DNA of 64,000 nucleotides, from the NCBI RefSeq assembly GCF_002288635.1, contig NZ_NRSW01000001.1, forward strand, positions 57,086 through 121,085. Reading direction: 5' to 3'. The notes beneath the pieces were generated by a model that had not been told where the DNA came from, ran no database searches, and saw nothing but the letters and a program-made list of their open reading frames with translations. This stretch comes from Mucilaginibacter sp. MD40 (lineage in GTDB: Bacteria; Bacteroidota; Bacteroidia; Sphingobacteriales; Sphingobacteriaceae). Shown here in pieces: positions 37,028 to 46,735 of the stretch; position 1 is the stretch's first letter, and each line of letters starts with the position of its first letter. The translations under genes and the position numbers were made by a program.

Positions 37028-37120
37028 CGTCGTTGCGAGCGGAAGCGTGGCAATCCCCAATTTACAGAGCGGTTATGCCTATGGAGGATTGCCACGTTGC
37101 TGTCGCTCCTGGCAATGACG
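37028..37120. repeat. Dispersed inverted repeat (GTTGCGAG...GGCAATGACG)
   Basis: Left half CGTTGCGAGCGGAAGCGTGG then CAATCC; right half GGATTGCCACGTTGCTGTCG then CTCCTGGCAATGACG: imperfect inverted arms of about 30 bp. The right half matches the block at 27215-27244. The rest of the 273-bp gap (36926-37198) holds a TCGAAATGACA fragment but no gene. Confidence 0.65.
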
Positions 37121-37198
37121 GGTAATTAAAAACTAACGCAGTTTAGATTCTTCGCTGCCGCTCGAAATGACAGAGTTTTTAACTTTGCCTTGAATAAC

Positions 37199-38170
37199 TT
37201 ATTTATTCCTTTCCGTAGTATATCGCACCAATTGCTCAAGACCTGTTCGTGCTTCAGAAGGTGGAAAAGTGTTTAGGATATCAAAAGCCGCCTGTTGGTA
37301 TTTTTCCATTTGGGTTTGGGCATACTGTAAACCACCGTTACTCTTAACGAAGCTGATGATCTCCGCGATCTTTTTAGGGTCGTCGTTATGGTTTTTCACC
37401 AGGCTCACCATGCGCTTTTTTTCGCTGCTTTCCGCATGATTTAGCACGTAAATGAGTGGCAGCGTAACCTTCTTTTCCTTAATATCAATACCCAGGGGTT
37501 TGCCTACATCGTCGGTTCCAAAATCAAACATATCGTCTTTTATCTGGAAAGCGATACCTATCTTCTCACCAAACATGCGCATTTTTTCCACTGTGGCCTC
37601 ATCAGCACCGGCCGAGGCCGCGCCACAGGCACAGCATGAGGCAATGAGCGAAGCGGTTTTTTGTCGTATCACCTCGTAGTATATTTCCTCACTTACATCC
37701 ATCCTCCGTGCTTTCTCTACCTGTAGTAATTCGCCCTCGCTCATTTGCTTTACCGCTTCTGACACGATCTTTAATAAACCAAAATCGCCATTATCAACCG
37801 AAAGCAATAAACCCTTGCTTAACAGGTAATCGCCCACCAGTACGGCTATCTTATTTTTCCAGAGCGCATTAATAGAGAAAAAGCCACGGCGCTGGTAAGA
37901 GTTGTCAACCACGTCATCATGTACCAGCGTGGCAGTGTGCAGCAGCTCTACGAGAGCCGCGCCCCTATGAGTAGCCTCGTTGATGCCCCCGCTAATACTC
38001 GCCGAAAAAAATACGAACATGGGCCTTATCTGCTTGCCCTTGCGCTTAACAATATAATGGGTTATACGGTCAAGCAGGGGCACAGAGCTCCGCATTGAGG
38101 CTTTAAACTTTCCCTCAAAAACATCAATTTCCGCGGCAATAGGTTTTTTAATTTCGTTGATGTTCAGCAT
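37199..38170 (-). CDS. Polyprenyl diphosphate synthase (long-chain trans-isoprenyl)
   Basis: 323 residues. First aspartate-rich motif VHDDVVDNS, second motif KDDMFDF, GKQIRPMF for the IPP-binding Lys/Arg, and QMSEGELLQ. It condenses IPP with allylic diphosphates to make the side chain of (mena)quinone; product length is not deducible here, but the class is octaprenyl/heptaprenyl-like. The ATG at 38170 is preferred over 38200 because a -7 element occupies 38198-38205. Confidence 0.92.
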   Translation of the reverse strand: MLNINEIKKPIAAEIDVFEGKFKASMRSSVPLLDRITHYIVKRKGKQIRPMFVFFSASISGGINEATHRGAALVELLHTATLVHDDVVDNSYQRRGFFSINALWKNKIAVLVGDYLLSKGLLLSVDNGDFGLLKIVSEAVKQMSEGELLQVEKARRMDVSEEIYYEVIRQKTASLIASCCACGAASAGADEATVEKMRMFGEKIGIAFQIKDDMFDFGTDDVGKPLGIDIKEKKVTLPLIYVLNHAESSEKKRMVSLVKNHNDDPKKIAEIISFVKSNGGLQYAQTQMEKYQQAAFDILNTFPPSEARTGLEQLVRYTTERNK

Positions 38171-38197
38171 GCAGATGGCTGGCCTTGTATTTGGGAG

Positions 38198-38205
38198 CAA
38201 ACATA
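38198..38205 (-). promoter_or_regulatory. -7 promoter element of the polyprenyl synthase gene
   Basis: TATGTTTG on the minus strand, an exact TAnnTTTG match, 27 nt before the chosen start. Confidence 0.5.
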
Positions 38206-38417
38206 AGCTTTATCAGATATATATGTGTAAACATCACATTTTTTTACCATAGCATTAAACCTTTAAATATTATTATACTCTATTATATAGTTAGTAATAA
38301 CAGCATATAAGTTTAGTTTTTGTGAGTTAAAGTTTTCGTAGAAAGCGGGCACCTGAAAAGGCCCGCTTTTTTTTGCGATAATATTATACCTTTGCAAACC
38401 CTGATAAATGCATAAAC

Positions 38418-38505
38418 GGAGAGGTGTCTGAGTGGTCGAAAGAGCACGCCTGGAAAGTGTGTATACGTCAAAAGCGTATCGAGGGTTCGAATCCCTCTCT
38501 CTCCG
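38418..38505 (+). tRNA. tRNA-Ser (anticodon GGA)
   Basis: An 88-nt class II tRNA. Acceptor stem GGAGAGG with TCTCTCC (one G-T pair), D arm TGTCTGAGTGGTCGAAAGAGC, anticodon stem CACGC/GTGTG with anticodon GGA at 38452-38454, long variable arm with stem TATACG/CGTATC (typical of serine), T arm GAGGG-TTCGAAT-CCCTC, discriminator G at 38505. CCA is not encoded. Confidence 0.95.
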
Positions 38506-38529
38506 CTGATTTTCATACCAGAATAAAGT

Positions 38530-38562
38530 AAAAGCCCGTATTTCGCATTGAAACGGGCTTTT
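38530..38562. terminator. Terminator between tRNA-Ser and the GH2 gene (copy 1 of a duplicated hairpin)
   Basis: AAAAGCCCGT (38530-38539) and ACGGGCTTTT (38553-38562). It can end the tRNA transcript on the plus strand and the GH2 transcript on the minus strand. The whole 34 nt, loop included, recurs at 41408-41441 with two mismatches. Confidence 0.8.
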
Positions 38563-38574
38563 AAAATGATGAAA

Positions 38575-41190
38575 TTACTTCAAAACCTTTCCGGTAACTC
38601 TAACCTCAGATAGACCAGCGTGTTCGGAATCAATAAAACTGATCCGAATTGCTCTTGCATGAATACCTTCCAGCGTAATCGTAGATTTAGTCTTTTTCTC
38701 GGAATTCCGAGTAAAATCTTTCAGCAAATACCAGTTCTTTCTGTCATCACTTGTTTCTACGATGTATTGATAAATATCAGGCTTTGGAAACGAGATATCA
38801 ACCTCTTTGATCTCCAAACCTTTTTCAGTATCCAGGATCCAATAGGGTTTGGCGTCTGACGGCACAGGTAGCCACCAAGTATCTGCATGCCCGTCTGCGG
38901 CATAACCGCTAATATGATTGGCGGCTGAACTACTGGAAAAAGTAGGATTATTGCGACCAAAGACCCGTAATTCTTCTGATTTAGCAATGCTTGAAAAACG
39001 TGTATATGGCCTGGAACTGGCTTTGGGCGTTACTCCATCAATGAATGGGATATTACCTTTAAAATCAATCTCGATGATGGCCGGTTTTAAGCCTGGTGAA
39101 GTTGCCTTTACCACAGACTTTCCTGAAAACCAGGAACGATATTCAATCGCCGCCTGCCCATCCATGATCCTGATATCACTTGCACCAGAAAATAATATAG
39201 AAGGCCCCGTCGGAAATTCACCTGGCCCTGATATCACCTCAAGTTGCACATCGGGACTATTACTGATCAGCTTACCACTTTCATCTAAAACGCTTACGGT
39301 TAGTTTAATATCGTCCGTCCCATCGGTATTGGCGGTTAGTTTATCTGCCTGCAGCTTAAGCGCAACCGGCTTTCCATGCTCGGGCCAGACAGGCGGGGGA
39401 ATATGTTTGTACTCGTTCCTATACCAATACCACGCGCGCTTCGGTATCCTGAAATAGTCAACGATACCCATTTTGGAAAGAGCTAATCCGGCTATCGAAC
39501 CGTGGTCATACCCACACCACATCGCCTGCCCGCTTCTCCAGGCATAAGTTTCCTGTCCATTATCGACAGATAAGTCGCCCCAACCCGGCTCGTATTTTCC
39601 AGGGCGATCTGTGGATGTGCTGCCATACTCAGATACAATATTAGCTACCCCAGGGTTCCTAAACAACTCAATGATGCTTCCATCACCATTATATCCGGCA
39701 ACATCACCTAATATATCTATCCGTAGGCTGTCCAAAGGTCGCTGAGCACCGCCTATTGCAGCAGGTCGGCTCGGATCAGCTTTGTGAACGGTTGCCACAA
39801 GCTTTTTCAAAAGATTTCGCATAGCTTCCACTGTTTGCTGCGCAGTAAAAAAAGGCTCGTTAGATACACTCCAAGCAATAATTGATGGATGATTACGGTA
39901 AATGTGAATCATCTCCTTCAATTCTTGTATTGCAGACGCGTTAAAGGCAGCACTATCGGCAGGATGGGTAGGATAGGCACTTGAATTCCAATAACCCTCG
40001 GGCGTATTGTCACTGCCTCCTATACCCCAGAAATTATTTTCTGACCATAATAGCATGCCGATTTTATCGCATGCCTCGGCAAACGCCGGATCATGCGGAT
40101 AATGCGATCCTCTTATAAAATTGAACCCGGCGTCTTTCATCATTTGCACGTCCCGAACAAATCCGGTATTAGTTACTGCATCTCCCCAGCCAGCATGATC
40201 CTGATGAACGTTGATTCCACGAATGTAAAAATGTTTACCATTCAGAAAAAAGCCGCTATCAGCGGTCCACCTAATACTTCTTATTCCAAAATGCTGTTGG
40301 GTTTCGTCAACCTGCTTCCCTGACCGATAAATCTTGGTTATTAAAGTATACAAATATGGGTGATCGGGATGCCACAACCTGGGGTTGGAAATATTAGGAA
40401 TATTTTGCTCAACGTTTTGCGAGGTACCGGCATTTAATTCGCCTTTGTAAGAAGCTGATCCAACAGTTTTACCACTTGGAGAAAGTACAACAGTTTGTAC
40501 TTCAATTGATACTGCGCGCTTTTCAGTATTGGCAACATCAGTTTGTACCTTAACAGACGCTGTTTTTTTGTTTACCAGTGGTGTGGTTATAAAAGACCCA
40601 TACCAATCAATATGCACAGGGTTTACTATTACCAGCTTCACATCTCTATAAATACCTCCGGAAAAAACATGTTCGCCGGCACGCGGCGCCAATGCAGCAT
40701 TCCATACATTATTCACTCGGACAGCAACAAGGTTATCGCCCTTTTTTAAAGCACCTGAAATATCAATCCGGAAACCTGTATATCCGCCCTTATGACTTCC
40801 CATCTTTTGCCCGTTCACGAATATTTCGGCCTCCTGAAAAACGCCTTCGAAATCCAGGTAAGCCTTTTTATTTGCTAAATCGTTTTCCAATGAAAAATGT
40901 TTACGATACCAGCCGTAGCCAATGTAAAATTCGGTAGACATAAAATATGGAATACTGAAAGAGTGTGGCAAACCAACTGTAGACCATCCGCTATCATTAT
41001 ATTTATTAGAAGCACCATTTACCTGGTCACCCAGATCGAATTTCCAATCACGATTAAAGTTTAGCGATGCCCGACCTGCTTTTGCATAAATGGAAATCTT
41101 TTCCGGACCATTTTGTGCTTTCGAATCAGGAGATATAAAGACAAAACGGATGGCGATAAAAAGAAAAACAAACAGGACCTGGATACGCAT
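38575..41190 (-). CDS. Secreted GH2 beta-galactosidase-like glycosidase with C-terminal discoidin-like domain
   Basis: 871 residues with a signal peptide (MRIQVLFVFLFIAIRFVFIS). The order is GH2 sugar-binding domain (about 40-190, WYRKHF and VRVNNVWNA), immunoglobulin-like domain (about 190-300), TIM barrel (about 300-600) with the acid/base Glu in WSVSNEP near 447 and the nucleophile Glu in VSEYGS near 519, a further beta domain with LTVSVLDESGK, and a C-terminal F5/8 type C (discoidin) domain (about 735-870, ending HAGLSEVRVTGKV). Likely beta-galactosidase or a related exo-glycosidase on plant glycans. No SusCD neighbours; it sits alone next to tRNA-Ser. Confidence 0.9.
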   Translation of the reverse strand: MRIQVLFVFLFIAIRFVFISPDSKAQNGPEKISIYAKAGRASLNFNRDWKFDLGDQVNGASNKYNDSGWSTVGLPHSFSIPYFMSTEFYIGYGWYRKHFSLENDLANKKAYLDFEGVFQEAEIFVNGQKMGSHKGGYTGFRIDISGALKKGDNLVAVRVNNVWNAALAPRAGEHVFSGGIYRDVKLVIVNPVHIDWYGSFITTPLVNKKTASVKVQTDVANTEKRAVSIEVQTVVLSPSGKTVGSASYKGELNAGTSQNVEQNIPNISNPRLWHPDHPYLYTLITKIYRSGKQVDETQQHFGIRSIRWTADSGFFLNGKHFYIRGINVHQDHAGWGDAVTNTGFVRDVQMMKDAGFNFIRGSHYPHDPAFAEACDKIGMLLWSENNFWGIGGSDNTPEGYWNSSAYPTHPADSAAFNASAIQELKEMIHIYRNHPSIIAWSVSNEPFFTAQQTVEAMRNLLKKLVATVHKADPSRPAAIGGAQRPLDSLRIDILGDVAGYNGDGSIIELFRNPGVANIVSEYGSTSTDRPGKYEPGWGDLSVDNGQETYAWRSGQAMWCGYDHGSIAGLALSKMGIVDYFRIPKRAWYWYRNEYKHIPPPVWPEHGKPVALKLQADKLTANTDGTDDIKLTVSVLDESGKLISNSPDVQLEVISGPGEFPTGPSILFSGASDIRIMDGQAAIEYRSWFSGKSVVKATSPGLKPAIIEIDFKGNIPFIDGVTPKASSRPYTRFSSIAKSEELRVFGRNNPTFSSSSAANHISGYAADGHADTWWLPVPSDAKPYWILDTEKGLEIKEVDISFPKPDIYQYIVETSDDRKNWYLLKDFTRNSEKKTKSTITLEGIHARAIRISFIDSEHAGLSEVRVTGKVLK

Positions 41191-41581
41191 GTTATTAAGT
41201 TAAAAGTTATTGCTATTTATTATTAAGCTGGCAATAGCCCATTTTGCCTGATCTTCATCATAATCAAAAACTGCAATACCAACCAACAGAGGTGGTAATA
41301 CTGAAGCGCTAAGTTAGAATTTCTTAATTGTTCAGACAGGGGGTTTAATTCCTAAAAAAGGGGGGGAAATTAGTTATGATTTAACTAAATGAACCACCAG
41401 AAAAACAAAAAGCCCGTATCTCGCATGGAAACGGGCTTTTAGTATTAAAAGGTTAATACATTCTTGAACTCATCAATTACTATCCATACATCAATATGGT
41501 TCACAAATTAGCCACGACATTAACCTAATGCTCATCCTTTGGTTTTAGCCAGTACGCGTTAAAGTGGTGGAGTAATCAGTA
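41191..41581. other. Intergenic region between TetR and GH2 genes
   Basis: 391 bp without a gene. It contains the GH2 upstream region (no exact TAnnTTTG found), a G-rich run near 41336-41368, and the second copy of the duplicated terminator at 41408-41441. Confidence 0.6.
41408..41440. terminator. Terminator-like hairpin, copy 2
   Basis: AAAAGCCCGT (41408-41417) and ACGGGCTTTT (41431-41440) with the loop ATCTCGCATGGAA, nearly the loop of copy 1. It is about 140 bp past the TetR stop and probably ends the efflux operon. Confidence 0.7.
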
Positions 41582-42196
41582 CTAAGATATCGGAAGCGAT
41601 AATTTCTTCGTTATATCCGGAGCTACATATTTTGAAAAGTAGTTTTGCTCTAATTCCGATGTATTGGCGGTGGCTCGATAAACATGAGATACAAAATGGT
41701 TAGCAGACCGGTATAGGTATAATGAGATAACAAATTTGATATTTTGCCCTTTTCTGACAGATATGTCCTTTCCAATCCTGTCATAAGCGCTACCCAGCAC
41801 CCTGTTTAGCCGGTCTCTCAAATAATCTATCCTGAATATATAGGCGCTATTGAGGTATTGGGCCAAAGCGTTAGCGTGATCGGGATAGTTGATGGTATAT
41901 ACTACCATCTGGTGCCAGATCTCCATAGCCGCATCTCTATTTTTTTCGGGATATTTTAGCTGCAAGGTGATGTTCTGGATAAAATGATCAAAACTGGCCG
42001 CAAGGCTGGCCTCCAGGATGGTCCTCAAATTATCAAAGCACGACAGGACCATGCCTTTATTACAATTCGCGGCCATGCAAATCTTCGCCATGGTCAAATG
42101 TTCAAATCCATACCGGTTGATCAGCCTGATCGCATGGGAAATGATGTGATCTTTCAGTTCCTCACCGGTATATTCGATGTTTTTTTGTTGTGCCAT
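41582..42196 (-). CDS. TetR/AcrR-family transcriptional regulator (efflux operon tail)
   Basis: 204 residues. The N-terminal TetR helix-turn-helix covers about 12-58 (DHIISHAIRLINRYGFEHLT then MAKICMAANCNKG); the recognition helix is atypical, with GMVLSCFDNL instead of the common YYHFKNK pattern. C-terminal ligand-binding helices are variable as usual. It is 117 bp downstream of the TolC gene on the same strand and probably belongs to the efflux operon. Confidence 0.8.
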   Translation of the reverse strand: MAQQKNIEYTGEELKDHIISHAIRLINRYGFEHLTMAKICMAANCNKGMVLSCFDNLRTILEASLAASFDHFIQNITLQLKYPEKNRDAAMEIWHQMVVYTINYPDHANALAQYLNSAYIFRIDYLRDRLNRVLGSAYDRIGKDISVRKGQNIKFVISLYLYRSANHFVSHVYRATANTSELEQNYFSKYVAPDITKKLSLPIS

Positions 42197-42313
42197 AGAT
42201 CCAATTCATTTATTTAGGTTTATCATGCGCAGGTCTTTAACCTGCTATTGGTTATTTGGCTTAATTTTGTTGCCGGAATAAGATAACCGGCCGATCAACC
42301 CATCAATTAAGGG

Positions 42314-43612
42314 TCATTTCTGATGATTATCGCCCGATGCTGTCATATACCGGTATACCGCCAACCTGTCGTTATAATCCGTATAAGCGGTGGTAAGCAC
42401 ACCCACTGCCTGCTGGTAACCGGCTTGTGCATCCAGCACATCTGTAACGGGTGCCAGCCCGGCCTTATAATTGTCCCTGTTTACCTTTAAGTTTTCATCC
42501 GCGAGCTTCACGTTCTCCTGCGCGTATCTGATCTGTGTAAGCTGATCCTTTAACTCATACCAATAGCGGGTAATACCCAGCCTGATCTGGTTTTGCGCAT
42601 CATGCAGGTCATTAGCGGCAATGGCTTCATTTAACTTCTCCTGCCTCACTTTTTGCTTCCCGCGCCCCCATAAGCCACTTGATATAGGAATGCTAACCGT
42701 AACCAGGCCCGCGGGCACGAATGAACTGCCCAGGCCGTTATTGAACGAACCCGCCTGTGACGCGCTTACACCTACTGAAACGCTCGGAAGGTTATCCCCT
42801 TTGGCCAGCCGTGTCTGCAGCGCTTGCGCGTCTATGCGTTTGCGTAATAATTGGTAATCCAGGTTCCTGGCCAGGAGCGTATCAGGAGAGAGGCCAGGCA
42901 GTGTGGGTAAATGCTGTTTATCCAGAGTATCCCTCATCGTCATTAACGAATCAAAGGGTATACCTGTATACATAGAAAAATCGAGCAGGGCCACCCTGTT
43001 ACCGTTTTGCAGCTTACTTTTTTGAACCATTAGCTGGCTAAGCTGCACCTTAACTTTAAGCAGGTCGTTCCGTGCGATGAGCCCGGAAGCCAGCATGTCT
43101 TTCTGCATTTTTAACAGTCCGTTCAACAATACTTCGTTAGCGGCTACTGTTTTTTGCTGTTCCTGCAGGCTTACCAGGTTCCAGTATTTTTGTTCGGTAA
43201 GCAAAAGTACCGAATCTGTTGACTGCTGCATACGAATACGGGTAACCTCTAATTGCAGGGCAGCCAATTCGTTGCCGGTCTTGATCTTTCCGCCTGTATA
43301 AAGTGGCTGCATGCCGGTAACCCCAAGTAAATAAAAATTATTGATCCCTTTTGACAGCAATGGCGGCATGGCAGATACAAAGTCTTTAAACCCCAGCAAT
43401 CCTACACCTGTAGCGCTTACTGATGGCAGGTAATCTGACTTGGCCGCGGCAACACCGGCCTTTGCCGACTCAATACGCAATTGCCCGTTCTTTAGTGTAT
43501 TGCTATAAGATAGCGCGGCCTCTTTACTCGCTTCAAGCGAAATAACGTGTTGCTGAGCAATAGCACGAAGGCCGCTAAAGGTTATGATCAATGCTAAAAT
43601 ATATTTTTTCAT
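42314..43612 (-). CDS. TolC-family outer-membrane efflux channel
   Basis: 432 residues with signal peptide MKKYILALIITFSGLRAIAQ. Two structural repeats of the outer-membrane efflux protein family are visible (about 25-215 and 235-425), each with long coiled helices (for example YAQENVKLADENLKVNRDNY) and the LAPVTDVLDAQAGYQQA motif near the end. It forms the trimeric exit duct of the RND pump encoded 9 bp upstream. Confidence 0.92.
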   Translation of the reverse strand: MKKYILALIITFSGLRAIAQQHVISLEASKEAALSYSNTLKNGQLRIESAKAGVAAAKSDYLPSVSATGVGLLGFKDFVSAMPPLLSKGINNFYLLGVTGMQPLYTGGKIKTGNELAALQLEVTRIRMQQSTDSVLLLTEQKYWNLVSLQEQQKTVAANEVLLNGLLKMQKDMLASGLIARNDLLKVKVQLSQLMVQKSKLQNGNRVALLDFSMYTGIPFDSLMTMRDTLDKQHLPTLPGLSPDTLLARNLDYQLLRKRIDAQALQTRLAKGDNLPSVSVGVSASQAGSFNNGLGSSFVPAGLVTVSIPISSGLWGRGKQKVRQEKLNEAIAANDLHDAQNQIRLGITRYWYELKDQLTQIRYAQENVKLADENLKVNRDNYKAGLAPVTDVLDAQAGYQQAVGVLTTAYTDYNDRLAVYRYMTASGDNHQK

Positions 43613-43621
43613 AGCGGTTCG

Positions 43622-46600
43622 TTAAGCGTTAAGGCTTGTTTTAGTTTGGGCCGGTTGCCCATCTTCCTTTCGAAAGAACAGCCAGTACATAGTAGGTAAA
43701 GCGAATAGTGTAAGCAGCATAGAAACCAGTAAACCGAAACATATCACGGTACCTAAAGGCCCCCATAGCGAAGACCGGCTGATGATCATGGGTATTACAC
43801 CAACGGCAGCTGCCGATGAGGTAAGGAATATCGGCCTCATGCGGCGTTCGGCCGAAAGCCTGGCAGCTTCAAATACAGAGGCTCCCTCGCGGTGACGCAA
43901 TTCTTCGGCAAAATCTATCAGGATCACACCGTTACGTACCACAATTCCGCAAAGCGCCAGCAGCCCCAAAAACGAAGTGAAGCCGAAAGGGTAACCGGTC
44001 AACATGAGCCCGAAAGACGCTCCAAGAATACTTAGTGGCATAGTGGTAATACTCAATACCGCGTGCTTCAGATGCTTAAAGTGCCACAGAAGGATCAGGA
44101 AGATCAAGATGATACTCATGCCAAGCGCCATACCCATAGGGCCCATATTCTCGTTTTGCAACTCAAGTTCGCCACCATAGGTGATCTCCACACCCTCAGG
44201 CAGCTTAATCTTTTGTATACCAGGCTGCAGATCGGCCAATACACCATTGGCTACCGCATCCGGTGTAACATCCATCCTTACGGTAAGCGTACGGATGCTG
44301 TTACGGCGTACGATCTGCCCTTCGTTCCAATCAGGCCTGATGTTTACCACCTGCCTTAACGGCACTGCCGCGTTTGTTTTTGGCGATATGATATTGAGCT
44401 CATCCAATCGTTCCACATCCATCCTTACCTGCTGCGGGGTTTTGATCTCTACGTCTATAGGATAAGTGCCATCCCAAAGCTGGGTTGCTTTTATACCGGT
44501 AGTTTGGGCAGCAATGGTGTTGGCAATATCATTTTTACTGATACCCAGCCGGGCAGCTTCTGCTGCTTTTACATCAATATACAAGCCTTGCTGCATATCA
44601 TCATAATCGGTACGTACCCAGTTCACCTCTTTGTGCTGCCTGCCAATAGCCATTACCTGTGCTGCTACTTTTTTCAGGTCCGCAATGCTATCACCAGAAA
44701 TACGTACCTCTATAGGTGCCTGCGCGTTAACCATGTTTAACTGTTTCATGCGCACAAATGCAGACGGAAAATGCTCGCTATATTTTGGAATGTATTCTTT
44801 AATTACTTCTTCCGTAGCGCTTTCCGTTGTGGTGTTTACCAATATCTGCGCATAGTTTCTGGCTGCCAGGTTAGGCGCGTATACCATATGGAAACGTGGC
44901 GAGCTGGAGCCTATAAAACTGGTGTAATTGATGATACGCTTGTCCTTCGCCAATATTTTCTCCATCCCTTTTACCACACTATCTGTTTGTGAAAGGCTGT
45001 AACCACTGGGCAGGTAAACCTCTATCGCGAACTGGTTACGTTCAACCTTCGGGAATAATTGTTGTGGCAATAAGCCCATAAAGATGATACCTATTACAAC
45101 AGATAATGCCGCGAATAATACGGTAAGCCTGTAATGGCGCATGGCATTGCCGATGTGTTTATTAAAGAAATCCTGCAGACGATCTAAAAAGGATTTTTTG
45201 TCATTCTTCTTCTCACCATGTATCAGGCCCTTTTTTATAAAAAGTGTATTAAAGAATGGCACCAGCATCATGGAGATGACCAATGATAGTGTCAACGCGA
45301 TAATGATGGTGATAGGAAAAACGCTGATAAAGTCTTTCGCGATCCCCGTCATGAAGAACATGAGCGGCACAAATGTGGCAGATATAGCCAGGGTAGCCGT
45401 AAATACCGAGGGGAACAATTCAGACGCGCTGCTTTTCGCGGCGTCCCAAACAGACATACCATGATCCAGTTTCTCGATGTGATTGTCTATCACCACGATC
45501 GGGTCATCCACCACTATACCCAGCACTACGATCAATGCAGCTAATGTTACCGTATCAAGTTCTATCCCGAACAGATACATAATGGCCAGCGTGGCAGCAA
45601 TAGTAATGGGGATGGTTGCGGCAGCAACGGCAGCTACACGGAAAGGCAATAGCAACAGCGCTACAATAACCACCCCCACCAATGCAAACGCAAACTCTTT
45701 CATGAAGTGGGTAATAGACTCGTCAACCACCTCGGGCTGGTTAGCCAGCTTTACCATCTTAATATCTTCGGGCAAATGCTCACGAACAACATCAAGCCGC
45801 TTCTCCAGCTCTTTACCAAAATGTACGATATTTTTTCCGCTAACCATTTCCAGCGAGATAATGATGGACTTGGTTCCATTAGCAGTAACATAGCTCTCCG
45901 GCTCCTGGTACTCCCGCTTAATCGAGGCTACATCTCTCAGCCTAACGGTGTTACCTTTATCATCCCGGCGAATGATCTGTTCGGCCAGGTCACCTTCGGT
46001 TTGGTAAAAGGTGCTCAGGTGTATAGGCCTGTCAATCACGTTACCCTTTTCGGTACCGGCAGGGTCTATAGCTCCGGCGTTCTGCAGCACCTGCATAATG
46101 GCGCTCACTGATATGCCCTGCTGCTGCAGCTTATTGTTATCAACATATACCGCTATCTGCTCGTTAAGGTCGCCGGTATGGGTGATCTTGGCTACATCTT
46201 TAACATGGCGCAATTGCGACTCAATGTATTCTACATTATTTAGCAGGTCCTTGTAAGGGCGGCTTTTAGATTCAACCGCCATTAATAACGCCGAGGTACT
46301 GCCAAAATCGCTATTTACATAAAACCCGCGTACTTCTTTAGGTAATTGCGCCTGTAAAATGAACATGCCATTCTTGATCTTGTTCCAGAAGGCCTTGCTT
46401 TGAACATCGTTGTATTTGTCCGAAACCTCAACGAATATATACATCATGCCATCGCGCGAGTAGGAATAGGTTTTGGTTTTATCAACCTCGTTATTGCTAA
46501 AAAGGTATTCCTCTACTTTTTTGGTGAGCTGCTCTTCAACCTGTTTGGCAGAAGCACCAGGATACACCCCGATGATCACGCCCTGCCTGATAGTAAAATC

Positions 46601-46729
46601 AGGAAACTCATTACGCGGCATGTTAAAAAGTGCCGAGATACCCACCACAAATAAAATAACGGCAAGCGCAACCGGCAGCACATGATATTTCATGGCCCAG
46701 TCAATCATACTTCCTTTTTCCTCTTTCAT
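43622..46729 (-). CDS. RND-family multidrug efflux pump, inner-membrane subunit
   Basis: 1035 residues, AcrB/HAE1-like: twelve transmembrane helices with two large periplasmic loops. The proton-relay pair is present in helix 4 (LGIVVDDPIVVIDNH), and FVPLMFFMTGIAKDF and GVIPMIISRS are typical conserved stretches. It expels drugs, bile-like detergents or metabolites using the proton gradient, working with the adaptor upstream (6-bp gap) and TolC downstream (9-bp gap). Confidence 0.95.
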   Translation of the reverse strand: MKEEKGSMIDWAMKYHVLPVALAVILFVVGISALFNMPRNEFPDFTIRQGVIIGVYPGASAKQVEEQLTKKVEEYLFSNNEVDKTKTYSYSRDGMMYIFVEVSDKYNDVQSKAFWNKIKNGMFILQAQLPKEVRGFYVNSDFGSTSALLMAVESKSRPYKDLLNNVEYIESQLRHVKDVAKITHTGDLNEQIAVYVDNNKLQQQGISVSAIMQVLQNAGAIDPAGTEKGNVIDRPIHLSTFYQTEGDLAEQIIRRDDKGNTVRLRDVASIKREYQEPESYVTANGTKSIIISLEMVSGKNIVHFGKELEKRLDVVREHLPEDIKMVKLANQPEVVDESITHFMKEFAFALVGVVIVALLLLPFRVAAVAAATIPITIAATLAIMYLFGIELDTVTLAALIVVLGIVVDDPIVVIDNHIEKLDHGMSVWDAAKSSASELFPSVFTATLAISATFVPLMFFMTGIAKDFISVFPITIIIALTLSLVISMMLVPFFNTLFIKKGLIHGEKKNDKKSFLDRLQDFFNKHIGNAMRHYRLTVLFAALSVVIGIIFMGLLPQQLFPKVERNQFAIEVYLPSGYSLSQTDSVVKGMEKILAKDKRIINYTSFIGSSSPRFHMVYAPNLAARNYAQILVNTTTESATEEVIKEYIPKYSEHFPSAFVRMKQLNMVNAQAPIEVRISGDSIADLKKVAAQVMAIGRQHKEVNWVRTDYDDMQQGLYIDVKAAEAARLGISKNDIANTIAAQTTGIKATQLWDGTYPIDVEIKTPQQVRMDVERLDELNIISPKTNAAVPLRQVVNIRPDWNEGQIVRRNSIRTLTVRMDVTPDAVANGVLADLQPGIQKIKLPEGVEITYGGELELQNENMGPMGMALGMSIILIFLILLWHFKHLKHAVLSITTMPLSILGASFGLMLTGYPFGFTSFLGLLALCGIVVRNGVILIDFAEELRHREGASVFEAARLSAERRMRPIFLTSSAAAVGVIPMIISRSSLWGPLGTVICFGLLVSMLLTLFALPTMYWLFFRKEDGQPAQTKTSLNA

Positions 46730-46735
46730 ACCGGC

